Part shown: positions 48,201-58,158 of the stretch, one piece after another
How the letters are laid out: each line of letters opens with the position of its first letter
Numbering within the stretch: position 1 is the first letter of the stretch
Assembly (NCBI GenBank): GCA_041906185.1
Contig: JAYRJQ010000007.1
Span: 168,977-232,976 of the forward strand
Origin: Roseateles_B sp041906185
GTDB taxonomy: Bacteria; Pseudomonadota; Gammaproteobacteria; Burkholderiales; Burkholderiaceae_C
Length of the DNA stretch: 64,000 nt
Direction: 5' to 3'
The notes under the pieces: model-generated
The model's input: the letters and a program-made list of their open reading frames with translations, nothing else
Database searches by the model: none
What the model was told of the DNA's origin: nothing
Program-made: the position numbers and the translations under genes

Positions 48201-48692
48201 ATGAATCAGACCTTTGACACCCTTCCCGCTCCGAAGCATCGCGGCCGCATTGCCTTGCTCGCCAGCCGATGGCATCCCGAGCTTGTCCAGCGCCTCACCG
48301 GTGGCGCCACCGAGGAGCTTCGGCGCCTCGGCTGGACCGCCGAGCAGATCGAGGTGCACGAGCTGCCCGGCGCCTTCGAGTTCCCGCTCTACGCCCGCCG
48401 CCTGGCCGCAGGCGGCCAGCACCAGGCGGTCATCGCCTGCGCCCTGGTCGTGGACGGTGGCATCTACCGCCATGAGTTCGTGGCCCAGGCCGTGATCGAC
48501 GGCCTGATGCGCGTGCAGCTGGACAGCGGCCTGCCCGTCTTCTCGGCCTCGCTCACGCCTCAGCATTTCCATGAGCACGACGTGCACCAGCGCTTCTTCC
48601 ACGAGCACCTGGCGCTCAAGGGCGTGGAGGCGGCCCAGGCCTGCGCGATGACGCTGGCCGCGCACGAGCGGCTCGCGCCACTCGAGGGCTGA
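48201..48692 (+). CDS. ribH: 6,7-dimethyl-8-ribityllumazine synthase (RibH2-type)
   Basis: 163 residues. Makes the riboflavin precursor lumazine. The family pattern is seen in LPGAFEFPLYARRL, but the second active-site segment reads VVDGGIYRHEFVAQAVIDGLMRVQL, the form found in the RibH2 class rather than the classical HYDYV-type. SLTPQHFHEHDVHQRFFHEH carries several histidines near the active site. It is controlled by the FMN riboswitch just upstream, and stands alone without ribBA or ribE. Confidence 0.9.
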   Translation: MNQTFDTLPAPKHRGRIALLASRWHPELVQRLTGGATEELRRLGWTAEQIEVHELPGAFEFPLYARRLAAGGQHQAVIACALVVDGGIYRHEFVAQAVIDGLMRVQLDSGLPVFSASLTPQHFHEHDVHQRFFHEHLALKGVEAAQACAMTLAAHERLAPLEG

Positions 48693-48705
48693 TCGCGCCG
48701 ATCAG
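48689..48705. other. Palindromic hairpin spanning two convergent stop codons
   Basis: A seven-pair stem (48689-48695 with 48699-48705) with a three-base loop covers the end of ribH and the end of pbpC. There is no T run, so termination is uncertain. Confidence 0.3.
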
Positions 48706-51119
48706 AGGCCCTGCACCGTGAAGCGCAGCCGGGCATAGCGCCCCTGCGCGTCCAGCGCGGTGAGCTGCTGCTCGCCGTTGCGCTGCGGCTGCAGCAGGAC
48801 GCTGCCCCGGGCCGCCGAGCCCGCGGGCGCGTCCTGCCAGGCCAGCAGCTGCCCGTCGAGCAGCCAGGCGACGGCCCCCTGCGCGCCCAGCACCTGCAGC
48901 GGCAGCCGGATGTGCGCCTGCCCGTGCGAGGGCCGCAGCACGGTGCCGGGCTCCAGGCCCACGATGCGCAGCCGGGCGCTCGGCCCGCCCTGCGCCTCGC
49001 CGCGGCACCCGGCCTTCCACGGCAGACGCTCCAGCGGATGCTGCTGCGCCGGCTCGATCCAGGGCTGCAGCAGCTGCGGCCAGCGCACGGCGGGCTCGCT
49101 GCGTGCGCCCGGGCCGGCGCAGTCGCCCGACACGCGTTCGCGCCCGGCGCCATCGACCATCACCTGCACCTCCAGCCCCTGCGACACGCCGCGCTCCGGC
49201 AGCGTGGGCGGCGCCGCGCCGTCCAGCAGCCAGGCGGTGCGCTGCTGCAGGCACTGCTCCGGCGGCGTGCTCGCGGCCAGACGCCCGAGCGGCCAGCAGA
49301 CGGCCGCCGCCTGCACGCTCGCGGGCTGCCGGCGCGGTGCGAGCTGCTGCGGCCCGAGCGCAGCGGCGAGATCGCGCAGCAGCGGTGCCGCGCTGTTGGC
49401 GCCGAAATGGCCGGGGTTCGGCGTGCCGTCGGGCCGGCCCATCCAGACGCCCAGCGTGTAGCGGTCCGTCACGCCCAGCGCCCAGGCGTCACGGAAGCCA
49501 AAGCTCGTGCCCGTCTTCCAGGCGATGCGTGCGCCCGACTCGCGGAAGGGCGCGCCGGGCCGGCCGCCGTTCTCCAGGATCTCCCGCACGATGAAGGCCG
49601 CGCCCTCGCTCATGAGGCGCGTCGTGCGCAGCGGGTCGGTCACCTGCAGACGCGGCTGCACGGCCTCGCCGCCCCGGGCGAGCGCGGTGTAGGCCCCGAC
49701 CAGCTCCTCCAGCCGGGTGCTGCCGCCGCCGAGAATCAGGCTGAGGTTGGGCGTGGCGTTCGCCGGCATGCGCAGACGCAGGCCCGCGCCCCGCAGCTGC
49801 GCCGCGAAACGTTCCGGGCCGAGGCGGTCCAGCAGGTCCACGGCCGGCACGTTGAGCGAACGCTGCAGGGCTTCGGACACGCTCACCGGCCCGGAGAAAT
49901 CCGCCTGGAAATTGCCCGGCGCATAGCCGCCAAAGTTCTGCGGCGCGTCGATCAGCAGGCTCTCCGAATGCACGAGGCCCTGGTCCAGCGCCATCGCATA
50001 GAGGAAGGGCTTGAGCGTCGAGCCCGGCGAGCGCAGGCCGCGCACCATGTCGACGTGGGCGGCGCGCTTCATGTCGCCGAAGTCCGCCGAGCCCGCATAG
50101 GCGCGCACAGCACCGTCGCGGTTGTCCACGATCAGCGCCGCGATGGAGACCTGCTCCGGCAGGGTGTTGAGCCGGTCCAGCAGCACCTGCTCCAGGCGCT
50201 GCTGCAGGCCCGCATTGAGCAGCGAGGGCACGACGGCGGTGCCCGCCTTCAGCCCGCGCTGGCGCAGGCGCTCGGCGAACAGCGGGGCCAGCACGCGCGA
50301 GCGCAGCGGCGGCGCGAAGACCTTTTCGAGCTTGGCATCCCGCACCTCCGCGGCCGGCCACACGCCCTGGCTCATCAGGCGATCCAGCACCTTGTCCCGC
50401 GCCGCCTGGGCCGCCGCCGGATGGCGGTCCGGGCGCAGGCGCGACGGGCTCTGCGGCAGGGCGGCCAGCAGCGCGGCCTCGGCATGCGACAGCTCGCGCG
50501 CGGACTTTCCGAGGTAGGCCTGCGCCGCCATCTCGACGCCCTCGACCATGCCGCCCATGGGCGCCTCGTTGAGGTACAGCGTGAGGATCTCGCGCTTGCC
50601 GAGGTGCCATTCGAGCTGCAGCGCGCGCAGCATCTGCCGCGCCTTGGCGCCAACGGTGCGGGTCGCGCAGGTCTGCAGATTGCGCTGACGGTCGGCGCAC
50701 TCGGGGTCCAGCAGGCGTGCCACCTGCATGGTCAGCGTAGAGCCACCCGACACCACCTGCCCTGCGCGGCTCCACTGCCAGGCCGCACGCGCCAGCGCCG
50801 CCGGGTTGATGCCGGGGTGCCACCAGAACGCGCGATCCTCGTAGTGCAGCAGCGCCTCGAGGTAGCGCGGGGACACCTGCTCGATCGTCACCCGGTGCCG
50901 CATGGCGCCGTCCGCCCCCGGCCAGTAGCGCAGCGGCGTGCCGTCCTCGGCCAGCACCACGACGGCCTCCAGCGGGCGTCGCGCCGGGCTGTCGGGCCAG
51001 GCCGCCGCCGGCAGGGGGAACAGCCGGTCCAGGCCCAGCAGCGTCAGTGCCAGCAGGGCCAGCACCGCACCGACCCGGCGGCGCCGGGTCCATCGCTTCA
51101 GGCTCAATCGCGCGGGCAT
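48702..51119 (-). CDS. pbpC: Penicillin-binding protein 1C
   Basis: 805 residues. A single N-terminal membrane helix (about 17-33) is followed by a glycosyltransferase domain with catalytic glutamate E94 in HYEDRAFWWHPGIN and the VSGGSTLTMQVARLL motif (123-137), then a transpeptidase domain with SxxK as S367-T-L-K370 (GLRSPGSTLKPFL), SLN (RSLNVPAVDLLDRLG) and KTG as KTGTSFGFRDAW, and a C-terminal PBP1C domain. Class A bifunctional peptidoglycan synthase. It follows the alpha-2-macroglobulin gene by 72 bases, an arrangement seen in many proteobacteria. Confidence 0.95.
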   Translation of the reverse strand: MPARLSLKRWTRRRRVGAVLALLALTLLGLDRLFPLPAAAWPDSPARRPLEAVVVLAEDGTPLRYWPGADGAMRHRVTIEQVSPRYLEALLHYEDRAFWWHPGINPAALARAAWQWSRAGQVVSGGSTLTMQVARLLDPECADRQRNLQTCATRTVGAKARQMLRALQLEWHLGKREILTLYLNEAPMGGMVEGVEMAAQAYLGKSARELSHAEAALLAALPQSPSRLRPDRHPAAAQAARDKVLDRLMSQGVWPAAEVRDAKLEKVFAPPLRSRVLAPLFAERLRQRGLKAGTAVVPSLLNAGLQQRLEQVLLDRLNTLPEQVSIAALIVDNRDGAVRAYAGSADFGDMKRAAHVDMVRGLRSPGSTLKPFLYAMALDQGLVHSESLLIDAPQNFGGYAPGNFQADFSGPVSVSEALQRSLNVPAVDLLDRLGPERFAAQLRGAGLRLRMPANATPNLSLILGGGSTRLEELVGAYTALARGGEAVQPRLQVTDPLRTTRLMSEGAAFIVREILENGGRPGAPFRESGARIAWKTGTSFGFRDAWALGVTDRYTLGVWMGRPDGTPNPGHFGANSAAPLLRDLAAALGPQQLAPRRQPASVQAAAVCWPLGRLAASTPPEQCLQQRTAWLLDGAAPPTLPERGVSQGLEVQVMVDGAGRERVSGDCAGPGARSEPAVRWPQLLQPWIEPAQQHPLERLPWKAGCRGEAQGGPSARLRIVGLEPGTVLRPSHGQAHIRLPLQVLGAQGAVAWLLDGQLLAWQDAPAGSAARGSVLLQPQRNGEQQLTALDAQGRYARLRFTVQGL

Positions 51120-51191
51120 GACAGGCTCATCCGGCCGGGCTCGGCGTGCATCGCTGACGCCCGCCGATACGGGCCATGTTTCACTTCTGCT

Positions 51192-54100
51192 TCACTTCTT
51201 GTTCAGCACGGTGATCTCGCCTTCCGCCTTGCCGATGCCGCGCAGCTCGGGCCGGTACATGTCCTCCGCGAAGGGCGCCGGCACCTGGTAGCGGCCGGGC
51301 GTCACCACGCGGACGAGGTAGTAGACGTCCAGCGGGTTGCCGTCCAGCTGCGCGGCGGCCACGAAGCGGTCGTCGCGGTACTCGGTGTGCACGATGCGGG
51401 TATTGGCGTTGGCCTGCGCGATGTTCTGGCCGTCCACCTCGAACTCGCCCGCCTGCGGTCCCTGGCTCAGGTTGAGGTTCTCCACCTCGAAGCCGGCCGG
51501 GATGCGGTCCACGATGAGGCCGTCCTTGATGGGCCGCTTGGCCGTGGCGCGCAGGCGCACGATGTACATCTCGCCGGTCGTGAACTGGCGCGCCGTGACG
51601 GGCTTGCCGGCCGTGGTGAAGAGGCTGCGCTCGACCACGATGCTGTCCGTCTGCGGCGGCAGCGGCTTCGTCGGATAGCCCTGGGCATGGACCTCCACGA
51701 AGAGCGAGCCCTTGCCCTCGTTCTTCAGCACCGTGCCGGCCTTGAGCCGGGCGCCGGGGATGTCGCGCTGCGCGGTCTCCTTGCCCGCCAGCGCCTCGGG
51801 CGCGGCGGCCGCGGTCTGCAGGCTGGCGCTCCAGCCCTCGCCGCCGGCCTGCCCGTGGGCGCTGCGCACGGCCAGGAACAGCGCGAGGCGCTCCTGCGTC
51901 GAGAAGTAGCGGCGGCGGTCGAAGTCGGAGGCCAGGTCGAAGAGCAGCCCCTCGCGGCGCTCATGCTGGATGCCGTGGCGGGCCAGCAGCGCGTAGGCCA
52001 GGGCCTGGTCGCGCACGCGGCTGCCGTAGTCGCCCAGCCACTCTTCCCACCACCACCATTCCTGCACCGATGCCAGCGCCGGGTTGATGCCGTAGGCGCG
52101 CTTGACGCCTTCTTCGAGGGCCTGCTTCGCCCGCGTCTCGTCGCCCATGAGCTTGAGCGCGAGGCCCAGGTGGATCAGGGGCAGCGGCGAGCGGGCATTG
52201 CCGCGGTACTGGTCATGCAGCGTCTTGAGCGTCGCGAGCGGCGCCTTCTGCGCGCGGGCCAGGATGTAGCCCGCGTGCGCGGCCTCGGCGAAGCGCTGGT
52301 GGGCGATGCGGATGAGCTCGATGTCGCTGTGGCTCGCCACGCGGCCCTTGTCGTCCCGCTTCGGGTCCTTGGGCGGCTGCGTCTGCTGGCCGGGGCTGCG
52401 CTGGAACTGCTCCAGGAGGTTGTCCATGGAGCGGGTCATCATGCTCTCGGGCGGGGCGAAGCCGGCGTCCTTGGCATCCTGCAGGAAGCCCGTGACGTAG
52501 GCCGACAGCCAGGCCTCGTAGGGACTGGTGTTGCTCCACAGGCCGAAGCCGCCCTTGGCCTGCTGCATGCCGGCCAGGCGCCCGAAGGCGGTGTCCAGGC
52601 GCTTGGCGCGCTCCTCGCGCGGCACGGGCGTCATGCCGAAGGCCTTGGCGGCCTCCTCGTCGATCATGGCCAGCGGGTAGGCGCTGCTGGTCGTCTGCTC
52701 GAGGCAGCCGTAGGGATAGCCCAGCAGCCCCTTGACCTGCTCGCGGATGTCGATGGGCGGCGAGTCCGAGAGGCTCAGCGTCGCGCTGGCCGAGCCGCCC
52801 CAGTAGCCGTCGAGCAGCCCGGGTTCGAGCTTGAGCGTGGCGCCGGGCTCGAGGCGCGTGCGCCGGAGTTCGTGCACCGGCGGCGTCAGCGGCTGCAGCT
52901 GCAGCGCGGCCTCGCGGGTGAGCTTGAGATCGCCGGCCTGCACGTGCAGCTTGATCGGCACCAGCCCCGCGGCCTCGGTCGCCTCGACCTGGAAGCTCAG
53001 CACCTTGCGCTGCTTGTCGGCCAGCTGCACGGGCTCGGGCTGGCCCGCGACGCGCAGCGGACCCTCGGCCTCCAGCCGCACCTTCACCTCGCGGGCGCTG
53101 CCCGAGAGATTGCTCACGTCGAGCGCGATGGTGGCCTTGTCGCCCGGCGAGAGGAAGCGCGGCATCGAGAGCTCCGCCACCAGCGGCGCCGCGACCACGG
53201 TCTCGGCCTGCGCGCTGCCGTAGCTGTCGGCGCTGGACACCACCGCCATCACGCGCAGGGTGCCGTTGAAGTCCGGCAGCTTGAAGCTGACCGTGGCCTC
53301 GCCCTTGGCATCCAGCAGCACCGGGCCGCTGAAGAGGTCCACCAGCAGCACCTTGCGCGGCATGCTCTGCGTGTCCCGCTTGCCGGCGTCGCCCCCGAAG
53401 CGCTGGCGGGCGGCGTTGCCCTCCCTCTTCTCGATCAGCTTGCCGTAGAGGTCCAGCAGATCCGCGCCGTAGCGGTGCTTGCCGAAGAAGAAGTCCTGCG
53501 GGTCCGGCGTCTTGTAGCGGGTGATGTTGAGAATGCCCACGTCCACGGCGGACACGGTCACGATCGCCGACTTGCCAGCCAGCTGCGGCACCTTCACCTT
53601 GATGGGCAGCGCCTGCTCGGGCGTGGCCTTCGGGGGCGCGACGAGCTCGACCTTGGGCTTGCGGTCCTCGCGCCACAGCGGCAGGTGCACGAGGCCCAGC
53701 GCGCGCGCCGGCGTCACCTTGTCACCCTGGTTGCCGGGGCGGAAGGCGGCGACGGTGATGTAGAGGTCGTGGCGCTTCCAGTCCTCGGCCACGGGAATCT
53801 CGACCGTCGTGCCGCGGGCCTTGACCGCGAGGCGCTCGCTCCACAGCACGCGGTCGCCCTCGACCGTCACCAAGGCCTCGCCATCGTGCGGCGGCTTGAT
53901 CTCGAGCTTGGCCTTCTGGCCGGGCTTGAAGGGCGCGCCCTCCAGCTTGAGCTGCACGCGGTCCGGGCGATTGCCGACGTCATCGGCGTCCTGCGCACCC
54001 CAGCCGGCGTAGAAGCCATAGCGCAGCGTCTCCTGGGTGCTCGGGTCGGCGATCTCCAGGCGGTAGCGGCCCCAGCGCACGGGCAGCGCGATCTTGCTGC

Positions 54101-56258
54101 GCTTGTCCAGCTTGATCTGGCGGGCCTCGACCAGCTCCTCCTGCGTGTTGAAGCCGGAGTGCCAGCCGCGGCTGTCGTCATAGCGCCAGTACCACTGCCG
54201 CTCCTCGGAGATCAGCTTGAGCTGCAGGTCGGCGGCGGGGTGGAACTTGCCGGCGGCGTCCACACGCGTGAGCTCGAACTCCGCCATGCCGCCTTCCTGC
54301 ACCACATTGCGGTCGAACAGCGGGCGGATGGCCACGAGCTGCTCGGCCGGCCACCAGCTGCGCTCCAGCGATCGCACCACCGGGCGGCCGCCGCTTTCCA
54401 GCAGCGCGACGCTCGTGCGCAGCAGCATGGGCGAGCTGCGCTCCGTCAGCTCGGGCTTGAAGCTGAGGCTGGCGTGGCCCTTGTCGTCGAGCTCCGTGTC
54501 CGACGCGTCGCCGCGCTTCTTCGCCTTGTCGTCCGCGAAGTCCCCGAAGATGAAGCCGGGCAGCTGGCGTGCCAGCGGATTGACCTGGCGCTCGCTGTAG
54601 AGGCTGGCCTGCACGCGGTTGCCGGAGGCCGGGGCGCCGTAGAGGTAGTCGCCCTGCACGTCGACGCTCAGCTCGGCGTCGCCCGTCAGCACGGTCTCGG
54701 GCGCGCTGAGCTGCAGCTTCATGCGCTCGGGCAGGAACTCCTCGACCTGGAAGCTCCACTGCGCGTCCGGCTGCTTGGCGGCCGGGTCGACGCGGGCCTG
54801 CAGCTGCCAGCGGCCCGTGGGCGCGTCGGCCGGCAGGCTGATGGCCTGCTGGTAGTAGCCGGCCCCCGTGGCCCCCGGGCGCACGAGCAGCGTCGCGGCA
54901 TTGCTGCCATCGGGCTTCTTGAGGCTCAGCGTCAGCGGCACGGGCTTGGTCCAGGCGCGGCCGTCGGCGTCGCGGGCCAGCACGGAGGCCTGGAAGCTCT
55001 CACCGGGGCGGTAGAGATCCCGGCCGGCGTAGACGAAGAGCTTGTTGTTGCGCGAGGGATGGCCGACGGCATCGAACTCGGACAGGTCCAGCGCCGCATC
55101 GCCCAGCGACAGCACCGACATCTCCTTGCCGCGCTTGGCCAGCACCACGCGGGCCTTGTCCAGCTTCTGCGTGAAGACGGCATGGCCCTGGCCGTCGCTG
55201 CTGGCCTGCTGCACGGCCTTGCCGGCGTCGTCCACCAGCGTCAGCTCGATGCCCGACAGCGCCGACCCACTCTTGAGCGAGGTCGCGAAGACATCGATCT
55301 GCGAGGCGTGGCGGCGCAGGTGCAGGCCGATGTCCGTGACGTAGAAGTGCGTGACCTGGTAGTCCCAGCCGAAGCGGCCGGGCGTGTTCATGACGGCCAC
55401 GTAGATGCCCGGCTCCTGCAGCTCCTTGATGCGCTCGACGGGCAGGAAGGAGACGTTGCGGCGGTTGGGGCGCTCGTCCGTCGTGAAGCGGCCGATGTAG
55501 ACGCTGTCGGACATGCCGCGCAGCTGGTCCAGCACATAGCCCGAGGTCGTGCCCTTGAGGCGGCGGCCCGGGTCCTCGTAGTAGTAGCCGCCCTCGTAGT
55601 CTTCACTGCCCTCCTCGTAGCTCGCGGCGCGCGGGCGGTCCCGGCGGCCGCCGACCTGGTCGAGGAAGGCGCTGAGGTTCTCGGGGCGGATGCGCAGGAA
55701 CTGCACGTCCACCTGCGGCGTGTTGACCGTCACGACGGGCAGGCCGCCGTTGATCTCGGCCGGCAGCACGGTGCCGCGGCTGGCGAAGTAGTAGGCATCG
55801 GGCATGGCCTCGCTCGCGACCTCGCAGGTCTGCGGCGTGGCCAGCGTCGCGCCCGCGCGGGCGGCCAGCTCGCCGGCCAGCTTCACGCGGAACGTGCGCT
55901 CGGGCTTCACGTAGGGGAGGTAGAGCACGCGCGGGTTGTCGCCCAGGACCCAGCGGGCCTCGACGGGCTTGGCCTTGTCGGCATCCTCCTTCGGGCCGGA
56001 CTCCGTGGCCGTGAGCAGCTTGCCGAAGTCCTGGCCGCTGGCCAGCGCCTGCGTGAACATCACCGCGATGGCGGGCGAGCCGTCGAAGAGGCGCGCCTTG
56101 CAGTCCGCCAGCGCGAAGGCAGCCGGCGGGCCGCTGTCGGCCTCGGTGGCCTCCGGCATGCCGTGCTGGCGCTGCCAGCCCCACCAGCCCGCCGCGGCCA
56201 CCGCCGCCGCCAGGCCCACGCCTGCGAGGATCTTCAGTCCCTTGCCCATCGTCGCCAT
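51192..56258 (-). CDS. Bacterial alpha-2-macroglobulin (large, thioester-bearing)
   Basis: 1688 residues, the size of the E. coli YfhM class. A short N-terminal membrane anchor (about 8-25) holds it in the inner membrane facing the periplasm. Long runs of macroglobulin beta domains follow, with a bait-type region, and the thioester motif CLEQ (C1185-Q1188, in YGCLEQTTS) is intact, so it can trap proteases covalently. The alpha-helical TED domain follows the motif. It is the partner of PBP1C: trapping periplasmic invaders while the synthase repairs the wall is the proposed joint role. Confidence 0.94.
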   Translation of the reverse strand: MATMGKGLKILAGVGLAAAVAAAGWWGWQRQHGMPEATEADSGPPAAFALADCKARLFDGSPAIAVMFTQALASGQDFGKLLTATESGPKEDADKAKPVEARWVLGDNPRVLYLPYVKPERTFRVKLAGELAARAGATLATPQTCEVASEAMPDAYYFASRGTVLPAEINGGLPVVTVNTPQVDVQFLRIRPENLSAFLDQVGGRRDRPRAASYEEGSEDYEGGYYYEDPGRRLKGTTSGYVLDQLRGMSDSVYIGRFTTDERPNRRNVSFLPVERIKELQEPGIYVAVMNTPGRFGWDYQVTHFYVTDIGLHLRRHASQIDVFATSLKSGSALSGIELTLVDDAGKAVQQASSDGQGHAVFTQKLDKARVVLAKRGKEMSVLSLGDAALDLSEFDAVGHPSRNNKLFVYAGRDLYRPGESFQASVLARDADGRAWTKPVPLTLSLKKPDGSNAATLLVRPGATGAGYYQQAISLPADAPTGRWQLQARVDPAAKQPDAQWSFQVEEFLPERMKLQLSAPETVLTGDAELSVDVQGDYLYGAPASGNRVQASLYSERQVNPLARQLPGFIFGDFADDKAKKRGDASDTELDDKGHASLSFKPELTERSSPMLLRTSVALLESGGRPVVRSLERSWWPAEQLVAIRPLFDRNVVQEGGMAEFELTRVDAAGKFHPAADLQLKLISEERQWYWRYDDSRGWHSGFNTQEELVEARQIKLDKRSKIALPVRWGRYRLEIADPSTQETLRYGFYAGWGAQDADDVGNRPDRVQLKLEGAPFKPGQKAKLEIKPPHDGEALVTVEGDRVLWSERLAVKARGTTVEIPVAEDWKRHDLYITVAAFRPGNQGDKVTPARALGLVHLPLWREDRKPKVELVAPPKATPEQALPIKVKVPQLAGKSAIVTVSAVDVGILNITRYKTPDPQDFFFGKHRYGADLLDLYGKLIEKREGNAARQRFGGDAGKRDTQSMPRKVLLVDLFSGPVLLDAKGEATVSFKLPDFNGTLRVMAVVSSADSYGSAQAETVVAAPLVAELSMPRFLSPGDKATIALDVSNLSGSAREVKVRLEAEGPLRVAGQPEPVQLADKQRKVLSFQVEATEAAGLVPIKLHVQAGDLKLTREAALQLQPLTPPVHELRRTRLEPGATLKLEPGLLDGYWGGSASATLSLSDSPPIDIREQVKGLLGYPYGCLEQTTSSAYPLAMIDEEAAKAFGMTPVPREERAKRLDTAFGRLAGMQQAKGGFGLWSNTSPYEAWLSAYVTGFLQDAKDAGFAPPESMMTRSMDNLLEQFQRSPGQQTQPPKDPKRDDKGRVASHSDIELIRIAHQRFAEAAHAGYILARAQKAPLATLKTLHDQYRGNARSPLPLIHLGLALKLMGDETRAKQALEEGVKRAYGINPALASVQEWWWWEEWLGDYGSRVRDQALAYALLARHGIQHERREGLLFDLASDFDRRRYFSTQERLALFLAVRSAHGQAGGEGWSASLQTAAAAPEALAGKETAQRDIPGARLKAGTVLKNEGKGSLFVEVHAQGYPTKPLPPQTDSIVVERSLFTTAGKPVTARQFTTGEMYIVRLRATAKRPIKDGLIVDRIPAGFEVENLNLSQGPQAGEFEVDGQNIAQANANTRIVHTEYRDDRFVAAAQLDGNPLDVYYLVRVVTPGRYQVPAPFAEDMYRPELRGIGKAEGEITVLNKK

Positions 56259-56440
56259 CGTCTTGCTCCCGCCCTGCTGTGATCAAAGGGCGCGAGCAGT
56301 GTAGGGCGCGCCGGCACTCCCGCCGTCCCCCTGTTGCGGCTTGTTGCTCCCTCCTGCTGGGGGGATGACAGCACGCGCGGCACGCCCCTCGCACAGGCCG
56401 CGCGCCTCTTGGCATACTGCGGCTCCCCCGCCCCCGCACC

Positions 56441-57262
56441 ATGCTGCCCCACCGCATCCCCGACGCCAATCTCGCCGAGCTGCCCGCGGCCTGCGGGGTC
56501 TACGTCTTCCATGGCGAGGGCGCCCTGCCCCTCTACATCGGCAAGAGCATCAATATCCGCTCCCGCGTGCTGGCCCACCTGCGCGAGCCGGCCGAGGCCC
56601 GTCTGCTGGCCCAGACCTGCCGCATCAGCTGGCAGCGCACGGCGGGCGAGGTCGGGGCGCTGCTGCTGGAGTCCCGCTGGGTGAAGGAGCAGCAGCCGCT
56701 GTTCAACAAGCGCCTGCGTCGCAGCCGCTCGCTGTGCGCCTGGACGGCGGCGGGCGATGCAGCCGCGCTGCGCCTGGTGCACTCGCGGGATCACGACTTC
56801 GCACGCAGCCCTGGGCTGTTCGGTCTCTTCAGCTCCGCCCACGCGGCCCAGCAGGCCCTGCGCAGCCTGGCGGAGGACCACCGGCTGTGCCTCGCCCGGC
56901 TCGGGCTGGAAAGCGCCTCGGCGCGCGGCTGCTTCGCCCGGCAGCTGGGGCGTTGCGCCCTGTGCGCCGGGCAGGACACACCGGCCGTGCACGATGCCCG
57001 CCTGTTCACGGCCCTCGGGGACTGGCAGGTGCAGGCCTGGCCCTTCGACGGCGCCGTGGGGCTGGTGGAGCGGGACGGCGACTGGGTCCAGACCCATGTG
57101 CTGCAGCACTGGGCCTACCTCGGCACCGTCGAGGGCGCCCACCTCGCGCTGCCGCCCGCGCACCGGCCGCCGCCCTTCGACCTCGACGGCTACCGCATCC
57201 TCGTGCGGCCGCTGCTGAGCGATCAGGCGGAGCTGCTGCTCGCCTCGGCCAGCGCCAGCTGA
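56441..57262 (+). CDS. cho: Cho-type GIY-YIG endonuclease (UvrC homologue)
   Basis: 273 residues. A GIY-YIG nuclease domain (~10-100: GVYVF...LYIGKSINIRSRVLAHL, with the catalytic Arg and EQQPLFNKRL) resembles the N-terminal part of UvrC, and the remaining part has no UvrB- or HhH-binding modules. This matches Cho, which makes the 3' incision in nucleotide excision repair when UvrC cannot. A CATACT -10-like box (about 56413-56418) precedes the start. It is divergent from the macroglobulin gene and its 3' end overlaps the pseudouridine synthase gene. Confidence 0.87.
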   Translation: MLPHRIPDANLAELPAACGVYVFHGEGALPLYIGKSINIRSRVLAHLREPAEARLLAQTCRISWQRTAGEVGALLLESRWVKEQQPLFNKRLRRSRSLCAWTAAGDAAALRLVHSRDHDFARSPGLFGLFSSAHAAQQALRSLAEDHRLCLARLGLESASARGCFARQLGRCALCAGQDTPAVHDARLFTALGDWQVQAWPFDGAVGLVERDGDWVQTHVLQHWAYLGTVEGAHLALPPAHRPPPFDLDGYRILVRPLLSDQAELLLASASAS

Positions 57263-58158
57263 CGCGTCGAGCGATAGGCCCGGCGCTCACCCGTCACCGG
57301 GTCCGTGAAGGCGATGGCCCGCGCCAGCAGCTGCAGGGGCGCGTCGAAGTCCTCGCGCGGCGGCTGCAGCACCGGGTAGATGCGGTCCCCCGCCAGCGGC
57401 AGGCCCAGCGCGCACATCTGCGCGCGCAGCTGGTGCTTCTGCCCGGTCAGCGGGTGCAGCTCGTACAGCGCCCGGCCCTGCCCCAGCCGCCGCAGGCAGC
57501 GGATCTGCGTCTCGGCATTCGGCTCGCCGGGTACCTCGGCCATCTGCATGAAGGCATCGCCCTCGCGCTCCACCAGGCGGCTGCGATAGCGCAGCGGCAG
57601 CGCCAGGTTCGCGGGCGGCGCGTCGGCCACGGCCTCGTAGACCTTCTCGACGCTGCGCTCGCGGAACAGCCGCTGGTAGGCGTCGCGGTGGGCCGGCTGC
57701 ACGCAGAAGACCGTGAGCCCGGCGGTCTCCATGTCGAGGCGGTGCACGGGCGTGAGGTCCGGCAGATCCAGCCGGCGCTTGAGGCGCGTCAGCAGCGTCT
57801 GCTGCACATGGCGGCCCTTGGGCGTGACCGGCAGGAAGTGCGGCTTGTCGGCGATCACCAGGTGCGCGTCCACGTGCACCAGCTGCTCCTCGAAGGGCAC
57901 GGGCACCTCGCGGGCCACGCGGCGGTAGTAGTAGATGCGCTGGCTGGCGCGATAGGGCGTGTCGGGTGGCAAGACCTGACCCTGCGGCCCCAGCACCTCG
58001 CCAGCGGCCATGCGGGCGGCCCAGTCTTCGCGCTCGACCAGCGGCAGGCGCTCGGCCAGGAAGTCCAGCAGCAGCGGCCAGGCGCCCGCCGGGCAGGCCA
58101 GGGCCGAGGCGCTCACGCCCTCGCGCATGGGCAGCGCGAGCTTGGGCGGGCGGCTCAC
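57223..58158 (-). CDS. RluA-family pseudouridine synthase
   Basis: 311 residues from a GTG at 58158, which overlaps the stop of the preceding gene (GTGA) and keeps a conserved-looking PPKLALPMREGVSAS N-terminus; the ATG at 58128 is an alternative. The RluA-class core has HRLDMETAGLTVF (catalytic Asp in HRLD), LVIADKPHFLPVTP and HPLTGQKHQLRAQM. It isomerises uridine in tRNA or rRNA; the target site is not known. Confidence 0.87.
   Translation of the reverse strand: MSRPPKLALPMREGVSASALACPAGAWPLLLDFLAERLPLVEREDWAARMAAGEVLGPQGQVLPPDTPYRASQRIYYYRRVAREVPVPFEEQLVHVDAHLVIADKPHFLPVTPKGRHVQQTLLTRLKRRLDLPDLTPVHRLDMETAGLTVFCVQPAHRDAYQRLFRERSVEKVYEAVADAPPANLALPLRYRSRLVEREGDAFMQMAEVPGEPNAETQIRCLRRLGQGRALYELHPLTGQKHQLRAQMCALGLPLAGDRIYPVLQPPREDFDAPLQLLARAIAFTDPVTGERRAYRSTRQLALAEASSSSA

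Noticed and set aside
48912..56282. A 2456-codon open frame on the plus strand
   Set aside because: It is the antisense shadow of pbpC and the alpha-2-macroglobulin gene; its composition is Arg/His/Leu/Gln-rich and no domain is present.
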